A DNA stretch of 64,000 bases from Nocardia arthritidis. GTDB taxonomy: Bacteria > Actinomycetota > Actinomycetes > Mycobacteriales > Mycobacteriaceae. How positions within the stretch are numbered: position 1 is the stretch's first letter; each line of letters begins with the position of its first letter. This document shows, piece by piece, positions 27,772-36,885 of this stretch. Below the pieces are notes generated by a model, which was given only the letters and a program-made list of their open reading frames with translations, did not search any database and was not told the origin of the DNA. The stretch spans positions 8,060,001 to 8,124,000 of the forward strand of contig NZ_CP046172.1 of the NCBI RefSeq assembly GCF_011801145.1, in the 5' to 3' direction. Both the position numbers and the translations under genes were made by a program.

Positions 27772-29163
27772 ATGCGACTGAATGCCTTCGCCGATGACGC
27801 CATGGGCCGCGGTGACGCGGTGGCCCTCGCCGAGGCGGTCCGCACCGGCGCGACGACGCCGGAGGAGTTGGCCGCGGCGGCGGCCGCCCGCGCCGCGCTG
27901 GTCGACCCGGAACTGCACGCCATCGCCCACGCCGCATTCGACCGCCCGCGTTACGCCGACGACAAGGACGGCGCGCTGTACGGCGTCCCGACCTTCGTCA
28001 AGGACAACACCGATATCCGCGGACTGCCGACCAATCACGGCACCGCCGCGTTCCGCGCCGGACCCGCCCACCGCGACGGCGCGTACGCCAAACAGCTGCG
28101 CAGCACCGGACTCACCGTGCTCGGCAAAACCCGGCTGCCCGAGTTCGGCTTCAGTCCCACAACGGAATTCATGTCCGAGGCGCCGACGCACAACCCGTGG
28201 AACACCGACTATTCCGTCGGCGCCTCATCGGGCGGTTCGGCGGCGCTGGTCGCGGCGGGCGTCGTCCCGATCGCGCACGCCAACGACGGCGGCGGCTCGA
28301 TCCGCATCCCCGCCGCGTGCACCGGACTCGTCGGGCTGAAACCGAGCCGAGGCAGACATGTCGACGGCGAGGCGGCCCGCACCATGCCGATCAATATCGT
28401 GTCCGAGGGCGTGCTCACCCGCACCGTCCGCGATACCGCCGCCTACCTCGCGGCCATCGAGGACTATCGGCGCAATCCGGCGCTGCCGCCGATCGGCCGG
28501 GTCGACGGCCCGGCCCGGCGCAGGCTGCGGATCGGCCTGATCACCGACAGCATCACCGGTGCGCCGACCGACGAGCAGACCAGGGCCGCCGTGCTGCGCG
28601 CCGCGTCGCTGCTGGAGCGGGCCGGACATCGCGTCGAACCGATGGCGCTGCCGGTGACCAAGCAGTGGGCCGACGATTTCCTGCAACTGTGGGCGCTGCT
28701 CGCCGATATGGCCGCGTCCGCGGGCCGATTCGTGCTCGACCGCTCCTTCGATACGGCCGAACTCGACGGGTTGACCCGCGGCCTGCGCGCCCGGCACCGC
28801 GCCGCGATGCACCGCACGCCGGGTGCGCTGCTGCGGCTGCGCCGCACCGGCGAGGCATACGCTCGCATGTTCGCCAGGCACGAACTGGTGCTGTCGCCGG
28901 TGCTGACGCATATCACCCCTAAGCTCGGATACCTCAGCCCCACAGTCGATTTCGATGAATTGCTGGAACGCCTGTTCAGCTATGTCGGCTTCACGCCGCT
29001 GAACAATGTCGCGGGCACGCCGGCGATCTCGCTGCCGATGGGTCTGGCCGAAAGCGGTGTTCCGATCGGCATCCAGCTGTCGGCCGCCTACGGTGACGAG
29101 CGCACGCTGCTGGAGATCGCGTACGAAATCGAGGCCGCACAACCGTTTCCGTCGCTCGCCTAG
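27772..29163 (+). CDS. amidase (amidase signature family)
   Basis: Amidase of about 463 residues from ATG at 27772. ATG 27733 and 27661 are in frame but weaker, as the latter lies in the lipoprotein gene. The catalytic Lys is in GVPTFVKDN. The Gly/Ser-rich signature with the two catalytic serines is YSVGASSGGSAALVAAGVVPIAHANDGGGSIRIPAACTGLVGLKPSRGR. It hydrolyses carboxylic amides; substrate unknown. No ribosome site is obvious. A sequence of two acyl-CoA synthetase genes follows on the same strand. Confidence 0.92.
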   Translation: MRLNAFADDAMGRGDAVALAEAVRTGATTPEELAAAAAARAALVDPELHAIAHAAFDRPRYADDKDGALYGVPTFVKDNTDIRGLPTNHGTAAFRAGPAHRDGAYAKQLRSTGLTVLGKTRLPEFGFSPTTEFMSEAPTHNPWNTDYSVGASSGGSAALVAAGVVPIAHANDGGGSIRIPAACTGLVGLKPSRGRHVDGEAARTMPINIVSEGVLTRTVRDTAAYLAAIEDYRRNPALPPIGRVDGPARRRLRIGLITDSITGAPTDEQTRAAVLRAASLLERAGHRVEPMALPVTKQWADDFLQLWALLADMAASAGRFVLDRSFDTAELDGLTRGLRARHRAAMHRTPGALLRLRRTGEAYARMFARHELVLSPVLTHITPKLGYLSPTVDFDELLERLFSYVGFTPLNNVAGTPAISLPMGLAESGVPIGIQLSAAYGDERTLLEIAYEIEAAQPFPSLA

Positions 29164-29206
29164 GTATCTGTCACCGGGAGTCTGTGATACGCGACACTAC
29201 CCACTG

Positions 29207-29225
29207 CTACGGTGAGGTTCCGTAG
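29207..29225. promoter_or_regulatory. inverted repeat before first acyl-CoA synthetase
   Basis: CTACGG-N7-CCGTAG, a perfect 6-base inverted repeat, lies 21 bases before ATG 29246. It could be an operator or a leader hairpin. No regulator is assigned. Confidence 0.3.
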
Positions 29226-29245
29226 TCCTGGTGGAGGTGTTCGAC

Positions 29246-30868
29246 ATGAAGGTGGCGCACGCGCTCGAGGCGGTCAAGGCGCTGGGTGTTCTCCGAGCGA
29301 GGGGGGTCACCGACCCCACGAAACCGTTGGAGACATTGCGAACCGTGCGGGAATCGCAGGTTCTCGGTCCGTCCGCCACGCTGACCAGGCATTCCGCCCG
29401 GGTCATCCCGCACGCGCCCGCGCTGGTCGACGAGCGCGGTGAGCTCACCTACCGGCAGCTCGACGAGCAGTCCACCGCGGTCGCCCGCGGCCTGCGCGCG
29501 GCGGGTATCACCGAGGGCACCGTGATCGGCCTGCTGGCCCGCGACCATCGCGGCCTGGCGCTGACGATGATCGCGGCGGGCAAACTCGGGGCGCGAATCG
29601 CGCTGATGAACACCGGATTCGCCAAACCGCAGTTCGCCGAGGTGTGCGCGCGGGAGAAGGTGCGGGCGGTGCTGCACGACAGCGAATTCCTCGGCCTGCT
29701 CGATGCGCTGCCGACGGGTATGCCGCGCTACCTGACCTGGGTGGACGAGGGCGTCGAGCTGCCGAGCGGCGCGCAGACGCTCGACGATCTGATCGCCGGG
29801 AATTCGACCGAGGAACTGCCCGCGCCGAGTAAGCCGGGCGGGTTCGTCATCCTGACCAGCGGCACCACCGGCCTGCCGAAGGGCGCGCCGCGCAGCAAGG
29901 TGACCCCACTCAGCACCGCCCAGATGGTGGACCGAATCGCGTTCCCGCACAAAGGAACTCAGGTGATCGTCTCACCACTGTTCCACAGCACCGGGCTCGG
30001 CACCTGGCTGGTCGCCCTCGCACTCGGCAACAAGACGGTGGTGCGCAGGCGATTCGACGCCGAGGCCACGCTGCGAATGGTGGCCGACCACCGGGCGGAA
30101 ATGCTGGTCGCGGTGCCGACGATGCTGCACCGGATCGTCGAATTGGATCCGGCGATCCGCGCGAAATACGACACCTCCTCGTTGAAGTGCATCCTGCTGG
30201 CCGGATCGGCCCTGTCACCCGAGCTGTGCGTCAAGGCGACGAAGGTATTCGGGCCGGTGCTCTACAACCTGTACGGCTCGACCGAATGCGCGGTGGCCAC
30301 GGTCGCGACGCCCGAGGATCTGGCCCTCACCCCCGGCACCGCGGGCCGTGCGCCGATCACCTGCGAGATCCGCCTCTACGACGACCAGGACCGCCGGATC
30401 ACCACGCGCAACACCACCGGACGGATCTTCGTGCGCAGCGGCGCACCCTTCGAGGGCTACACCGACGGACGGCACAAGCAGATCATCGACGGCTATATGT
30501 CCAGCGGCGATGTCGGGCATATCAACGAGCACGGCCTGCTCATGGTCGACGGCCGCGACGACGACATGATCGTCTCCGGCGGCGAGAACGTCTTCCCGCA
30601 GGAGGTGGAGAACCTGCTGCTGGAGCGGCCGGACATCTTCGACGCCGCCGTGGTCGGGGTGGACGACGCCGAATTCGGCAAACGCCTGCGCGCGTTCGTC
30701 GTACCCGAACCGGGACAGTCGCCGGACGGCGAGGAGATCAAGACCTACGTCAAGGACAATCTGGCGAGGTACAAGGTGCCGCGCGAGGTGGTCTTCCTCG
30801 ACGATCTGCCGCGCAATGCCACGGGCAAGCTGCTGCGCAGGGCGCTGGTGGAGTACGAGGTGTCCTGA
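29246..30868 (+). CDS. fatty-acid-CoA ligase (FadD2/FadD12-like), copy 1
   Basis: Adenylate-forming acyl-CoA synthetase, about 540 residues, from ATG at 29246 with GGAGG upstream. The AMP/ATP loop is ILTSGTTGLPKGAPR. A5-type YGSTECAVATVAT, the A7-A8 region MSSGDVGHINEHGLLMVDGRDDDMIVSGGENVFPQEVE and the A10 Lys in LPRNATGKLLRR are all intact. It activates fatty or related carboxylic acids with ATP and CoA. The N-terminus is a basic amphipathic helix. A paralogue follows 156 bases downstream. Confidence 0.9.
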   Translation: MKVAHALEAVKALGVLRARGVTDPTKPLETLRTVRESQVLGPSATLTRHSARVIPHAPALVDERGELTYRQLDEQSTAVARGLRAAGITEGTVIGLLARDHRGLALTMIAAGKLGARIALMNTGFAKPQFAEVCAREKVRAVLHDSEFLGLLDALPTGMPRYLTWVDEGVELPSGAQTLDDLIAGNSTEELPAPSKPGGFVILTSGTTGLPKGAPRSKVTPLSTAQMVDRIAFPHKGTQVIVSPLFHSTGLGTWLVALALGNKTVVRRRFDAEATLRMVADHRAEMLVAVPTMLHRIVELDPAIRAKYDTSSLKCILLAGSALSPELCVKATKVFGPVLYNLYGSTECAVATVATPEDLALTPGTAGRAPITCEIRLYDDQDRRITTRNTTGRIFVRSGAPFEGYTDGRHKQIIDGYMSSGDVGHINEHGLLMVDGRDDDMIVSGGENVFPQEVENLLLERPDIFDAAVVGVDDAEFGKRLRAFVVPEPGQSPDGEEIKTYVKDNLARYKVPREVVFLDDLPRNATGKLLRRALVEYEVS

Positions 30869-30928
30869 TATTTGCTCTCCGCACAGGCCGGGTCGGTCCG
30901 GAGTGAGATGCGAGACACATCGGTTTCA

Positions 30929-30948
30929 CTAACGCTTGCTATTGTTAG
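30929..30948. promoter_or_regulatory. inverted repeat before second acyl-CoA synthetase
   Basis: CTAAC-N10-GTTAG (30929-30948) lies in a lower-GC patch about 75 bases before ATG 31024. This suggests the second synthetase has its own regulated promoter. The binding protein is unknown. Confidence 0.4.
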
Positions 30949-31023
30949 CAGCAGCACTGGATCTCGAAGTTGCGGTCCGAATCACCCGAGTCCCGGCGGG
31001 TGGACCGCGGAAGGTTGTCATCG

Positions 31024-32682
31024 ATGTCTTTGTCCTTCCCTGCGCTGAATGACTCGGTCCGCAAGGCGGGCGATCTCGCCTCCAGCGTCAACGTCATGGT
31101 CAAGCGGCGGTTGTTCAACCCGCTCCGGCCCGATCACGCGATGCGTTCCGCGTTCAACATGCTCAAATTCGGGCCGTTCGCCGGTGTCGTCATGCACGCC
31201 GCGCAGACCAGGCCACACGCCGGAGCCATCGTCGACGAGCGCGGCGAGCTGACCTTCGGTCAGCTCAACGAGCAGTCCAATGCGTTGGCCCGCGGTTTGC
31301 AGGCGCAGGGAATCAAGCCCGGCGACGTGATCGCGCTGCTGGCCCGCGACCATCGCGGCATGGTGCTGAGCCTGGTCGCCACCGGCAAACTCGGTGTGCG
31401 CGCGGTGCTGATGAACACCGGCTTCGCCAAACCCCAGTTCGCCGATGTCGCCAAGCGCGAGAACGTCAAGGCCGTGCTGCACGACAGCGAATTCATCGAT
31501 CTGATGAGCGCCATCCCCGCCGAGATCCCGCGGGTGCTCACCTGGGTGGACGAAAAGGACAATGCCGACCCGTCGATCGAGACCATCGAATCGCTGATCG
31601 CCGGACAGTCCGCCGCTCCCCTGCCCGCGCCCGATAAGCCGGGCGGCATGGTCATCCTGACCAGCGGCACCACCGGCACGCCGAAGGGTGCGCCGCGGGA
31701 CAAGGTGAGCCCGTTCGCCTCGGCCCAGTTCGTCGACCGGGTGCCGCTGCCCAACAACGGCACCATGATCATGGCCGCGCCGATCTTCCACGGCACCGGG
31801 CTTTCCCAATTCACCCTCGGCCTCGCGCTCGGCAATCGGGTGATCTTCCAGCAACGCCGGTTCAACCCGGAGCAGACCCTCGCGAATATCGCCGAGTACC
31901 GGGCGGATTCGCTGGTGGTGGTGCCGACGATGCTGCAGCGCATCCTGGATCTGGACGAGACGGTCCTGGCCAAGTACGACGTGAGCAGCATCAAGGTGAT
32001 CTTCGCGGCCGGCTCGGCGATCGCGCCCGACGTGGTCACCCGGACACTCGACCACTTCAACGACAGCCTCTACAACCTGTACGGCTCCACCGAATGTGCG
32101 GTGATGACCGTGGCGACCCCGGCGGATCTGCGCAAGGCGCCCACCACCGCGGGCCGCGCACCCGTCGGCATCCGGATCGTGCTGCTCGACGAGAACCGCA
32201 AGCCGATCACTGCGCCGAATGTCACCGGCACGATCTTCGTCGACAACGGCTTCGCCTTCAGCGGATACACCGACGGGCGCACCAAGGAGACCGTCGACGG
32301 CATGATGTCCAGCGGTGACGTCGGGCACTTCGACGAGGACGGGCTGCTCTACATCGACGGCCGCGACGACGACATGATCGTCTCCGGCGGCGAGAACGTC
32401 TTCCCGCTGGAGGTGGAGAACCTGATCGCGGGCCGCGAGGACATCTTCGAGGCCGCGGTGGTCGGCGTCGACGACCGCGAATTCGGAAAACGGCTGCGCG
32501 CATTCGTTGTTCCCGGACCCGATTCCAAGCGGGATCCGCAGGAGATCAAGGATTACGTCAAGGCGAACCTGGCCAGGTACAAGGTGCCGCGCGAGGTGAT
32601 CTTCCTGGACGAACTGCCGCGCAATGCCACCGGCAAACTGCTCCGCAAACCGCTCATGGAGATGCGAATCGACGCCGACTGA
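31024..32682 (+). CDS. fatty-acid-CoA ligase (FadD2/FadD12-like), copy 2
   Basis: Second acyl-CoA synthetase, about 552 residues, from ATG at 31024 with GGAAGG upstream. It is closely related to its neighbour: DERGELTFGQLNEQSNALARGL, LMNTGFAKPQFADV, ILTSGTTGTPKGAPR, GRDDDMIVSGGENVFPLEVE and LPRNATGKLLRKPL all have near-identical counterparts. The longer N-terminus (VRKAGDLASSVNVMVKRRLFNPLRP) differs most. Presumably an ancient tandem duplication with altered chain-length preference, which is inference. Confidence 0.9.
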   Translation: MSLSFPALNDSVRKAGDLASSVNVMVKRRLFNPLRPDHAMRSAFNMLKFGPFAGVVMHAAQTRPHAGAIVDERGELTFGQLNEQSNALARGLQAQGIKPGDVIALLARDHRGMVLSLVATGKLGVRAVLMNTGFAKPQFADVAKRENVKAVLHDSEFIDLMSAIPAEIPRVLTWVDEKDNADPSIETIESLIAGQSAAPLPAPDKPGGMVILTSGTTGTPKGAPRDKVSPFASAQFVDRVPLPNNGTMIMAAPIFHGTGLSQFTLGLALGNRVIFQQRRFNPEQTLANIAEYRADSLVVVPTMLQRILDLDETVLAKYDVSSIKVIFAAGSAIAPDVVTRTLDHFNDSLYNLYGSTECAVMTVATPADLRKAPTTAGRAPVGIRIVLLDENRKPITAPNVTGTIFVDNGFAFSGYTDGRTKETVDGMMSSGDVGHFDEDGLLYIDGRDDDMIVSGGENVFPLEVENLIAGREDIFEAAVVGVDDREFGKRLRAFVVPGPDSKRDPQEIKDYVKANLARYKVPREVIFLDELPRNATGKLLRKPLMEMRIDAD

Positions 32683-32713
32683 GAGTCGGTAATCCTTCGG
32701 CTATCATCAGCGC

Positions 32714-33277
32714 GTGAGTTTCCAGGTCGGCCGCGCGGTTGCGGCGCAGCGCGGCGCGACGGCGCGGCTGCGCGGCGCGGCCGCCGGAACGACCTCGGGA
32801 GCGATATCCGTTGCGGCACATGGGTGGGCCTCCGGTGGCATGGCACCGGACGGCACCACCTTCGCTCTGCTCACCGCCGCGGCGGCGGTGATCGGGGCGC
32901 TGGTCGCCGGGCTCGCGCCGCTGCGTGACACCTCGGTCGGGCTGGTCGCCGCGCTGGTCGGCGGGCAACTGCTCGGCCACCTCACCATGGGTTTCAGCTC
33001 GGGGCATATGCATCACGGCGATGCGCAGCTGACACCCGCCATGCTTACCGCACACCTGGTGGCGGCCGTTGTCGCCGCCGTTTTGATTCGCGGCGCGGAG
33101 GCCGCGTACCGGATCGGGTGCGCGGTGCTGTCGCGGGTGTTGCCGCTGCGGTACCACCCACCCGCCGTCATCGGTCCGGCGTCGCTGCGGTCCGCGCATC
33201 GCGACCGGGTCATCCTGCGGATCTTCGCCGCGGAAACGCTGCGGACCCGCGGGCCGCCGATCTCTGTTCGTCTCTGA
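32714..33277 (+). CDS. integral membrane protein with His-rich loop
   Basis: A 187-residue protein from GTG at 32714. Three or four TM segments are visible (TTFALLTAAAAVIGALVAGL, GLVAALVGGQLLGHLTMGF, AHLVAAVVAAVLIRG). Between the last two lies SSGHMHHGDAQLTP, with three His and two Met-type ligands that could bind copper or another metal. The C-terminal tail is basic and cytosolic (SLRSAHRDRVILRIFAAETLRTR). It precedes a PepSY-TM protein, a pairing reminiscent of actinobacterial copper handling genes. Function inferred from context only. Confidence 0.7.
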   Translation: MSFQVGRAVAAQRGATARLRGAAAGTTSGAISVAAHGWASGGMAPDGTTFALLTAAAAVIGALVAGLAPLRDTSVGLVAALVGGQLLGHLTMGFSSGHMHHGDAQLTPAMLTAHLVAAVVAAVLIRGAEAAYRIGCAVLSRVLPLRYHPPAVIGPASLRSAHRDRVILRIFAAETLRTRGPPISVRL

Positions 33278-33458
33278 TATTTCATTCCCGGACACACGGG
33301 TCTCGCGACTCGTGTGGTCGCTGGTTTCACGGCGCGATTGTGCGCTGCCGCATGGGGGTTCGGCATCGTTCGCCGCACAGGTCGGCTGAGACCACGTCAG
33401 GCAGATCGGCCTGTTCAGCGGCATCCGGGGTTCCATCGACTCCGAGAAACGAACAGAT

Positions 33459-34925
33459 ATGAGCATTACCGAGGACCTGAGTCCGCCGTCCACCGAAATA
33501 CCCACGCCGCCAACGGAATCCGCACAACGCAAGCGCCCGGGAAATGGGCTCTACGCGCTGGCGATGCGGCTGCACTTCTACGCCGGAATCTTCGTCGCGC
33601 CGTTCATCCTCATCGCCGCCGTCACCGGCGCGCTCTACGCCATCGCGCCGACGCTGGAGCGGATCGTGTCGCACGACCTGCTGTACGTCGACGGGTCGGG
33701 GCCGGAAAAGCCCTTGTCCGAGCAGGTTTCGGCGGCAGTGCGGGAGCGGCCGGACCTGCCGCTCGTCGCCGTCGCGCCCGCGCCGGAGGCCGGGCAGACC
33801 ACCCGGGTGATCTTCGGCGACACCACGCTCGGCGAAGGTGAGCGGCGCGCGGTATTCGTGAATCCCTATACCGCACAACCGGTCGGCGAATCCGTCGTCT
33901 ACGGCAGTTCGGGCGCGTTGCCGCTGCGCACCTGGATCGATCACCTGCACCGGGACCTGCATCTCGGTGAGCCCGGCCGCATCTACAGCGAGATGGCCGC
34001 ATCTTGGCTGTGGATTATCGCGCTGGCCGGACTGGTGCTGTGGTGGCGCCGGGTGCGCGGCCGCCGCAACCGCAACTCCGCCAAATGGCTGCTGACGCCG
34101 GATCGTTCACAGGGCGGTCGCGGTAAGTCGCTCAACTGGCATGGCGCCGTTGGTATTTGGGTGTTGCCGCTGCTGTTGATCATCTCGGTGACCGGCATGA
34201 CCTGGTCCACCTATGCGGGCGACAATATCGCCGAACTGCGCAAGCAGCTGAGCTGGACCACTCCGTCGGTGAGTACGAAACTGCCGGGAAGCCAAGGGTC
34301 CGTTGCGCATTCGGGCGGCGAGCATGCCGAGCACGGCGCCGCCACCGCGACCGCGCCCGCCGATCCCGCGGCGCGGATCGCCCAGCTCACCACGGTGTAC
34401 GCGGTCGCGCGGGCGAACGGGGTCACCCAGCCCGTCGAGATCAGCGTGCCGGCCAAGGCGGATCAGGCCTTCGCGGTGAAGGAACGGCGCATGCCCGGCA
34501 CGTACACGGTCGACGCGATCGCGGTGAACGGGTTGACCGGCGTGGTCACCGATCGGCTGCCGTACGCGCAGTGGTCGCTGATGGCCAAGTTGACCAACTG
34601 GGGCATCCAGTTCCATATGGGTCTGATGTTCGGGTTGGCCAACCAGTTGCTGTTGCTCGCCGCCATGATCGGGCTGATCGTCGTGATCGTGCTCGGCTAC
34701 CGGATGTGGTGGCAGCGGCGGCCGATGCGGACCGGGGCGCGCCTCGCGCTCGGTCGGGCGCCGCGCCGCGGCGCGATCCGGCAGTCGGCGTGGTGGCTGG
34801 CACTGCCGCTGGTGGCGGCCGCGCTCGTGGTCGGGTGGTTCGTTCCGCTCGTCGGGCTGAGCCTGCTCGGGTTCGTCGCCGTCGATGTGGTCATCGGGAT
34901 AGCGGGCAGGTTGCGCTCGGTTTAA
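33459..34925 (+). CDS. PepSY-associated TM helix protein (PiuB family)
   Basis: A 488-residue membrane protein. TM1 is near residues 28-52 (RLHFYAGIFVAPFILIAAVTGALYAI). A periplasmic PepSY-like segment holds VFVNPYTAQPVGESV. WIDHLHRDLHLGEPGRIYSEMAASWLWIIALAGLVLWWRR is the classic PiuB second TM with its His cluster. A third TM follows STHRGLH-like NWHGAVGIWVLPLLLIISVTGMTWSTYAG, then a second PepSY half and more helices. Related proteins reduce or transport metal (iron or copper). A His/Glu-rich stretch (SGGEHAEHGAA) lies near residue 285. Confidence 0.88.
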   Translation: MSITEDLSPPSTEIPTPPTESAQRKRPGNGLYALAMRLHFYAGIFVAPFILIAAVTGALYAIAPTLERIVSHDLLYVDGSGPEKPLSEQVSAAVRERPDLPLVAVAPAPEAGQTTRVIFGDTTLGEGERRAVFVNPYTAQPVGESVVYGSSGALPLRTWIDHLHRDLHLGEPGRIYSEMAASWLWIIALAGLVLWWRRVRGRRNRNSAKWLLTPDRSQGGRGKSLNWHGAVGIWVLPLLLIISVTGMTWSTYAGDNIAELRKQLSWTTPSVSTKLPGSQGSVAHSGGEHAEHGAATATAPADPAARIAQLTTVYAVARANGVTQPVEISVPAKADQAFAVKERRMPGTYTVDAIAVNGLTGVVTDRLPYAQWSLMAKLTNWGIQFHMGLMFGLANQLLLLAAMIGLIVVIVLGYRMWWQRRPMRTGARLALGRAPRRGAIRQSAWWLALPLVAAALVVGWFVPLVGLSLLGFVAVDVVIGIAGRLRSV

Positions 34926-35035
34926 TCAATTCTTTTACACAGTTATAACTTCCCTTTACCTGGACGTCTGACCGACTGAGCAGGATGGCCGTTGTCCCGC
35001 CATGCCCTCAGCAAGTACTAAGGAACATCTCGAGT

Positions 35036-35740
35036 ATGAAGATCACGAAGTTCGCCCTGGCCGCCGCGTTCATGAGCATCGCGGTCGGCGTTGCCGCGGG
35101 CGCGAGCTCCGCCGAAATCAACGAAAGCCGGGGCATCGGTGTGACGGCTCGCACCGCGGACGGTGCGAGCATCATCGAAACCGATTCCGGCACAATGGTT
35201 GTCGAGGACGGGGTATTCAAGGTCAAGGACGGAAACGGTGCGGTGCTCGCGGGCACGCCGCTGAAATTCCGCCTCGATGACTTCGAATTCCCCATCGCCG
35301 CAACCATTTCCGGTCACACCGCCACTCTCACCCCGCAACTGGATATGGCGCATGCCGCCTACAAGCCGGTCGCGCTGCCCTTCGAGGACACCGCCCCCTG
35401 GAAGACGCCGTACGACCGGGAGAAGGATGCCTGGAGCCGGATGACCGGCACCGTCAGCCTCGGCGCATCCATTGCCGCCATCGTCGGCGGCATCGGCGGC
35501 GCGGCCGTCGGCTGCGTCCTGGGCGGCTCGCTCGGCGCGGTCGCCGCGCTCGGCACCATCGTCGGACTATTCGGCCCGTTCCTGCCCGCCGCCGTCGTCG
35601 GCTGCCTCGCCGGCGCCGTCATCGCCGCACCACTCGGCGCCATCGCCGCCCAGTTCGTCATCACCGCGCCGGTGGCCATCGCCGCCGCGGTGCAGTACTT
35701 CAGCACGATCAATTCGCCGATGCCGAACAAGGCCAAGTGA
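35036..35740 (+). CDS. secreted protein with Gly/Ala-rich membrane-like C-terminus
   Basis: Exported protein, 234 residues, from ATG at 35036 (AAGGA upstream). The signal peptide is FALAAAFMSIAVGVAAGASSA. A short beta-domain follows (SIIETDSGTMVVEDGVFKVKDGNGAVLAGTPLKFRLDDFEFPIAATISGH split over residues 40-95). Then DREKDAWSRM leads into about 90 hydrophobic residues full of small-residue repeats (GGIGGAAVGCVLGGSLGAVAALG, PAAVVGCLAGAVIAAPLGAIAA). This glycine-zipper-like region could insert in the outer mycolate membrane. Similar architecture recurs in Nocardia and Rhodococcus secreted proteins; function unknown. Confidence 0.78.
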   Translation: MKITKFALAAAFMSIAVGVAAGASSAEINESRGIGVTARTADGASIIETDSGTMVVEDGVFKVKDGNGAVLAGTPLKFRLDDFEFPIAATISGHTATLTPQLDMAHAAYKPVALPFEDTAPWKTPYDREKDAWSRMTGTVSLGASIAAIVGGIGGAAVGCVLGGSLGAVAALGTIVGLFGPFLPAAVVGCLAGAVIAAPLGAIAAQFVITAPVAIAAAVQYFSTINSPMPNKAK

Positions 35741-35805
35741 TGCGTTGAGCCCTTGCGGCACAATCGAACCCCGCTCGGCTCAGCAGCCGGGCGGGGTTTG
35801 TTCCA

Positions 35806-36165
35806 TCAGAGGCAGTGGTCGGTGTGCCAGTCCATGACGTCACCCCAGGCCTGGAAGACCGGATCGGTGCGCAGCACGAGATCGCTTGGTGCACCGTTCA
35901 ATACCGCCGTTTCCGCATATGCCTCGATCAGCGAGTCGAGCTCTATTTCGGCGGGCGCGCTTGCCGCGAAGGTCTGGGCGCGGGCGGCGGCGCCCGCGCG
36001 ATCCACCGGCGGGGTGTGTTCGAACAGATCCGTGAAAAGGCTGGTGACGTATTGCGACTCCGTGCAGAGATCGTAATTCGGCGCGGCGTTCGCGGCGCCC
36101 GCCCCCGACACTGTTGCGGCACCGGCGGCGATGACGAGGCCGGCCGCGGCAATGGTACGAAGCAC
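35806..36165 (-). CDS. small secreted protein of unknown function
   Basis: Exported protein, 119 residues, from GTG at 36165 with AAGGAG six bases upstream. The frame is open further upstream, but those codons look like noise. The signal peptide is LRTIAAAGLVIAAGAATVSGAGAANA with a cut before APNYDL. The mature part is mostly helical (LFTDLFEHTPPVDRAGAAARAQTFAAS) with two Cys (near the mature N-terminus and the penultimate residue) that could pair. No known family. Confidence 0.7.
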   Translation of the reverse strand: MLRTIAAAGLVIAAGAATVSGAGAANAAPNYDLCTESQYVTSLFTDLFEHTPPVDRAGAAARAQTFAASAPAEIELDSLIEAYAETAVLNGAPSDLVLRTDPVFQAWGDVMDWHTDHCL

Positions 36166-36248
36166 GTGAAACTCCTTGTTGTCGAACCGGTCCCGATCCC
36201 GGGCACCGACGGAGATTCGAAGGCTAGGTGCGGCCGATTTCAGTCGAA

Positions 36249-36695
36249 TTACATTGCGCCGGCGCCATCTTCCTGGGCGAGGATCATGAGTTTCTCCGGA
36301 TCGGGAAAGGGCACGAAACCGACCTTCTCGTACAGCTCGTGGGCGTCGAGGGTGGACAGCAGCACCCGCTTCAGCCGGTACGGTGCGAGATGGTCGCGGA
36401 CGGCGGATGCCAGCCACACCCCGAGCCCGAACCCGCGGTGGGCACGGTCGACATACACATCACACAGCCACGCGAAGGTCGCCAGATCGGTGACGACCCG
36501 GGCGTAGGCGACCTGATTACCGAGTCCGTCGTAGATACCGAAATTCAGCGAACCCGCCATCGACCGTTCGACGGTCTCTCGGTCGCGCCCGAGCGCCCAG
36601 AACGCGTCGGTGGACAACCAGTGATGCACCAGCGCCACATCGATGCGGCCTTCGTCCATGTCGATCTCGTAGCCGTCTTCCCTGCGGTCGATCAT
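36249..36695 (-). CDS. GNAT-family N-acetyltransferase
   Basis: Acetyltransferase, 148 residues from ATG at 36695. An in-frame ATG at 36794 would give 181. Family features are DVALVHHWLSTDAFWALGRDRETVERSMAGSLNFG, VAYARVVTDLATFAWLCDVYVDRAHRGFGLGVWLASAVRDHL (acetyl-CoA loop R-G-F-G-L-G), then LLSTLDAHELYEKVGFVPFPDPEKLM. This is the subgroup of small stand-alone GNATs common in soil bacteria. Substrate unknown. Confidence 0.87.
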   Translation of the reverse strand: MIDRREDGYEIDMDEGRIDVALVHHWLSTDAFWALGRDRETVERSMAGSLNFGIYDGLGNQVAYARVVTDLATFAWLCDVYVDRAHRGFGLGVWLASAVRDHLAPYRLKRVLLSTLDAHELYEKVGFVPFPDPEKLMILAQEDGAGAM

Positions 36696-36885
36696 GTCCT
36701 CGACACTAATCGCTTCGCCCGAAACCGCTGCCGCCCAAGACTTCTCCCCCGCGATCCGTACCACCGTCCAACTTTTCGGCGTTTCGTGCGACATTTGCTG
36801 GCGAGTCGCGAGAAACGCCGACGCTGACCGAGCAAACTTTTAGCATCGAACAGGTTTTCGACGATTTCGAATTACGTTGGGCCGC

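Noticed and set aside
31018..32328. 436-codon antisense frame over the second acyl-CoA synthetase
   Set aside because: Mirror frame of a gene with all adenylation motifs; His/Arg/Gly-rich composition is typical of antisense translation.
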